From Desulfovibrio sp. (GTDB lineage Bacteria; Desulfobacterota; Desulfovibrionia; Desulfovibrionales; Desulfovibrionaceae), in contig DQED01000226.1 of the NCBI GenBank assembly GCA_003525525.1, forward strand, positions 1 to 5,264: a stretch of 5,264 nucleotides of DNA, in the 5' to 3' direction. The position numbers were made by a program, and so were the translations under genes. Position 1 is the stretch's first letter. Every line of letters starts with the position of its first letter. Positions 4,785-5,264 of this stretch are shown piece after piece. The notes beneath the pieces were generated by a model. The model did not search any database. It saw nothing but the letters and a program-made list of their open reading frames with translations, and had not been told where the DNA came from.

Positions 4785-5264
4785 TCAGGCTCCGGGCGCT
4801 TTGAGGTCGTGGACCACGACGCCGTCCACGGCGGTCAGCACCACGCGGCCGGTGAGCGGCTGGCCGAGCAGCGGCGTGTTCTTGCCTTTGGAGCGCAGGG
4901 ATTCCGGGGTGACGACCCAGGAGTCGTCGGGGTCGAAGAGCAGAAAATCGGCCGGATCGCCCGGGGCGAAGCGGTTGACGGGCAGCTTGAAGATTTCGGC
5001 CGGCCGCCAGGCGAAGCGCGTGACGATGTCCGTGGCGGCGAGCCTGCCCTGGCGCACGAGCTCCCACAGGGCGGCCAGGGCGGTGTCGAGCCCGGAGATG
5101 CCGTTTTTCGCGTCCTCGAAGGGAGTTTCCTTTTCGTGGGCGGCGTGGGGGGCGTGGTCCGTGGCCAGGATGTCGATGACGCCTTCGCGCAGGGCCTCGA
5201 TGAGGGCCAGACGGTCGTCGTCGCTGCGCAGCGGCGGATTGACCTTGGCCATGGTGTCGTAGCC
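4785..5264 (-). CDS. pyrC: Dihydroorotase, C-terminal 159 residues (5' end outside window)
   Basis: Dihydroorotase closes carbamoyl-aspartate to dihydroorotate, step 3 of pyrimidine synthesis, in the cytoplasm. The frame is open from the right edge to a TGA at 4787-4785. Visible signatures of the amidohydrolase family are VNPPLRSDDDRLALIEAL (fragment residues 8-25), the catalytic and metal-binding stretch ILATDHAPH (32-40) with its conserved Asp, the EKETPFEDAKNGISGLDTAL region (44-63), GDPADFLLFDP (102-112), and the C-terminal KGKNTPLLGQPLTGRVV (126-142). These fit the longer bacterial type I enzyme of about 420-430 residues, so roughly the last third is present. The ATG at 5252 is internal: the coding frame continues upstream (GYDT) to the window edge. 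The CCA-family gene follows on the same strand after 43 bp. pyrB often precedes pyrC in this setting, but it is not in the window. Confidence 0.95.
   Translation of the reverse strand, partial: GYDTMAKVNPPLRSDDDRLALIEALREGVIDILATDHAPHAAHEKETPFEDAKNGISGLDTALAALWELVRQGRLAATDIVTRFAWRPAEIFKLPVNRFAPGDPADFLLFDPDDSWVVTPESLRSKGKNTPLLGQPLTGRVVLTAVDGVVVHDLKAPGA

Noticed and set aside
3422..4804. Plus-strand open frame of 460 codons opposite the CCA-family gene
   Set aside because: It is an antisense shadow with Gly/Val/Asp/His bias, no recognisable motif and no ribosome site. The minus-strand gene has family motifs and a strong ribosome site.

Overview
The window is gene-dense, GC-rich bacterial DNA. 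Its base composition, a long-form HisG directly behind hisI, and the style of its G/C-run intergenic repeats suggest a sulfate-reducing deltaproteobacterium of the Desulfovibrio/Solidesulfovibrio type. That placement is inference from memory, not a search result. All genes are housekeeping-type except one unrecognised fragment. No phage, transposase, CRISPR or defence gene is visible, and no tRNA or rRNA gene was seen.

Layout from left to right: (1) The 3' end of an unrecognised plus-strand gene (1-376) is followed by a strong intrinsic terminator. That terminator sits back-to-back with the terminator of the converging his genes. (2) Minus strand, hisI then hisG (1783-515) form a two-gene unit: the hisI stop codon abuts the hisG ATG, and the hisG ribosome binding site lies inside the end of hisI. 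HisI carries out step 3 and HisG step 1 of histidine synthesis. (3) Minus strand, rlmN (2931-1879) encodes a radical-SAM rRNA/tRNA adenine C2 methyltransferase with all its key cysteines. (4) A 487-bp gene-free island (2932-3418) holds two hexanucleotide repeats (one with a G-quadruplex pattern), a 304-bp block bounded by 33-bp near-identical inverted ends, a 24-bp perfect inverted repeat and several short hairpins. (5) Minus strand, the 3' part of pyrC (from 5264 to 4785) is followed after 43 bp by a 440-aa protein of the CCA-adding enzyme/poly(A) polymerase family (4741-3419).

The most notable points are two. The CCA-family protein keeps the family's overall shape, but its nucleotidyltransferase signature residues are replaced one after another (GG, RD, DxD and ED all altered), so it is probably a non-catalytic or repurposed paralogue. 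The island between it and rlmN has the architecture of a small non-autonomous repeat element. I see no complete new multi-gene system in the window.
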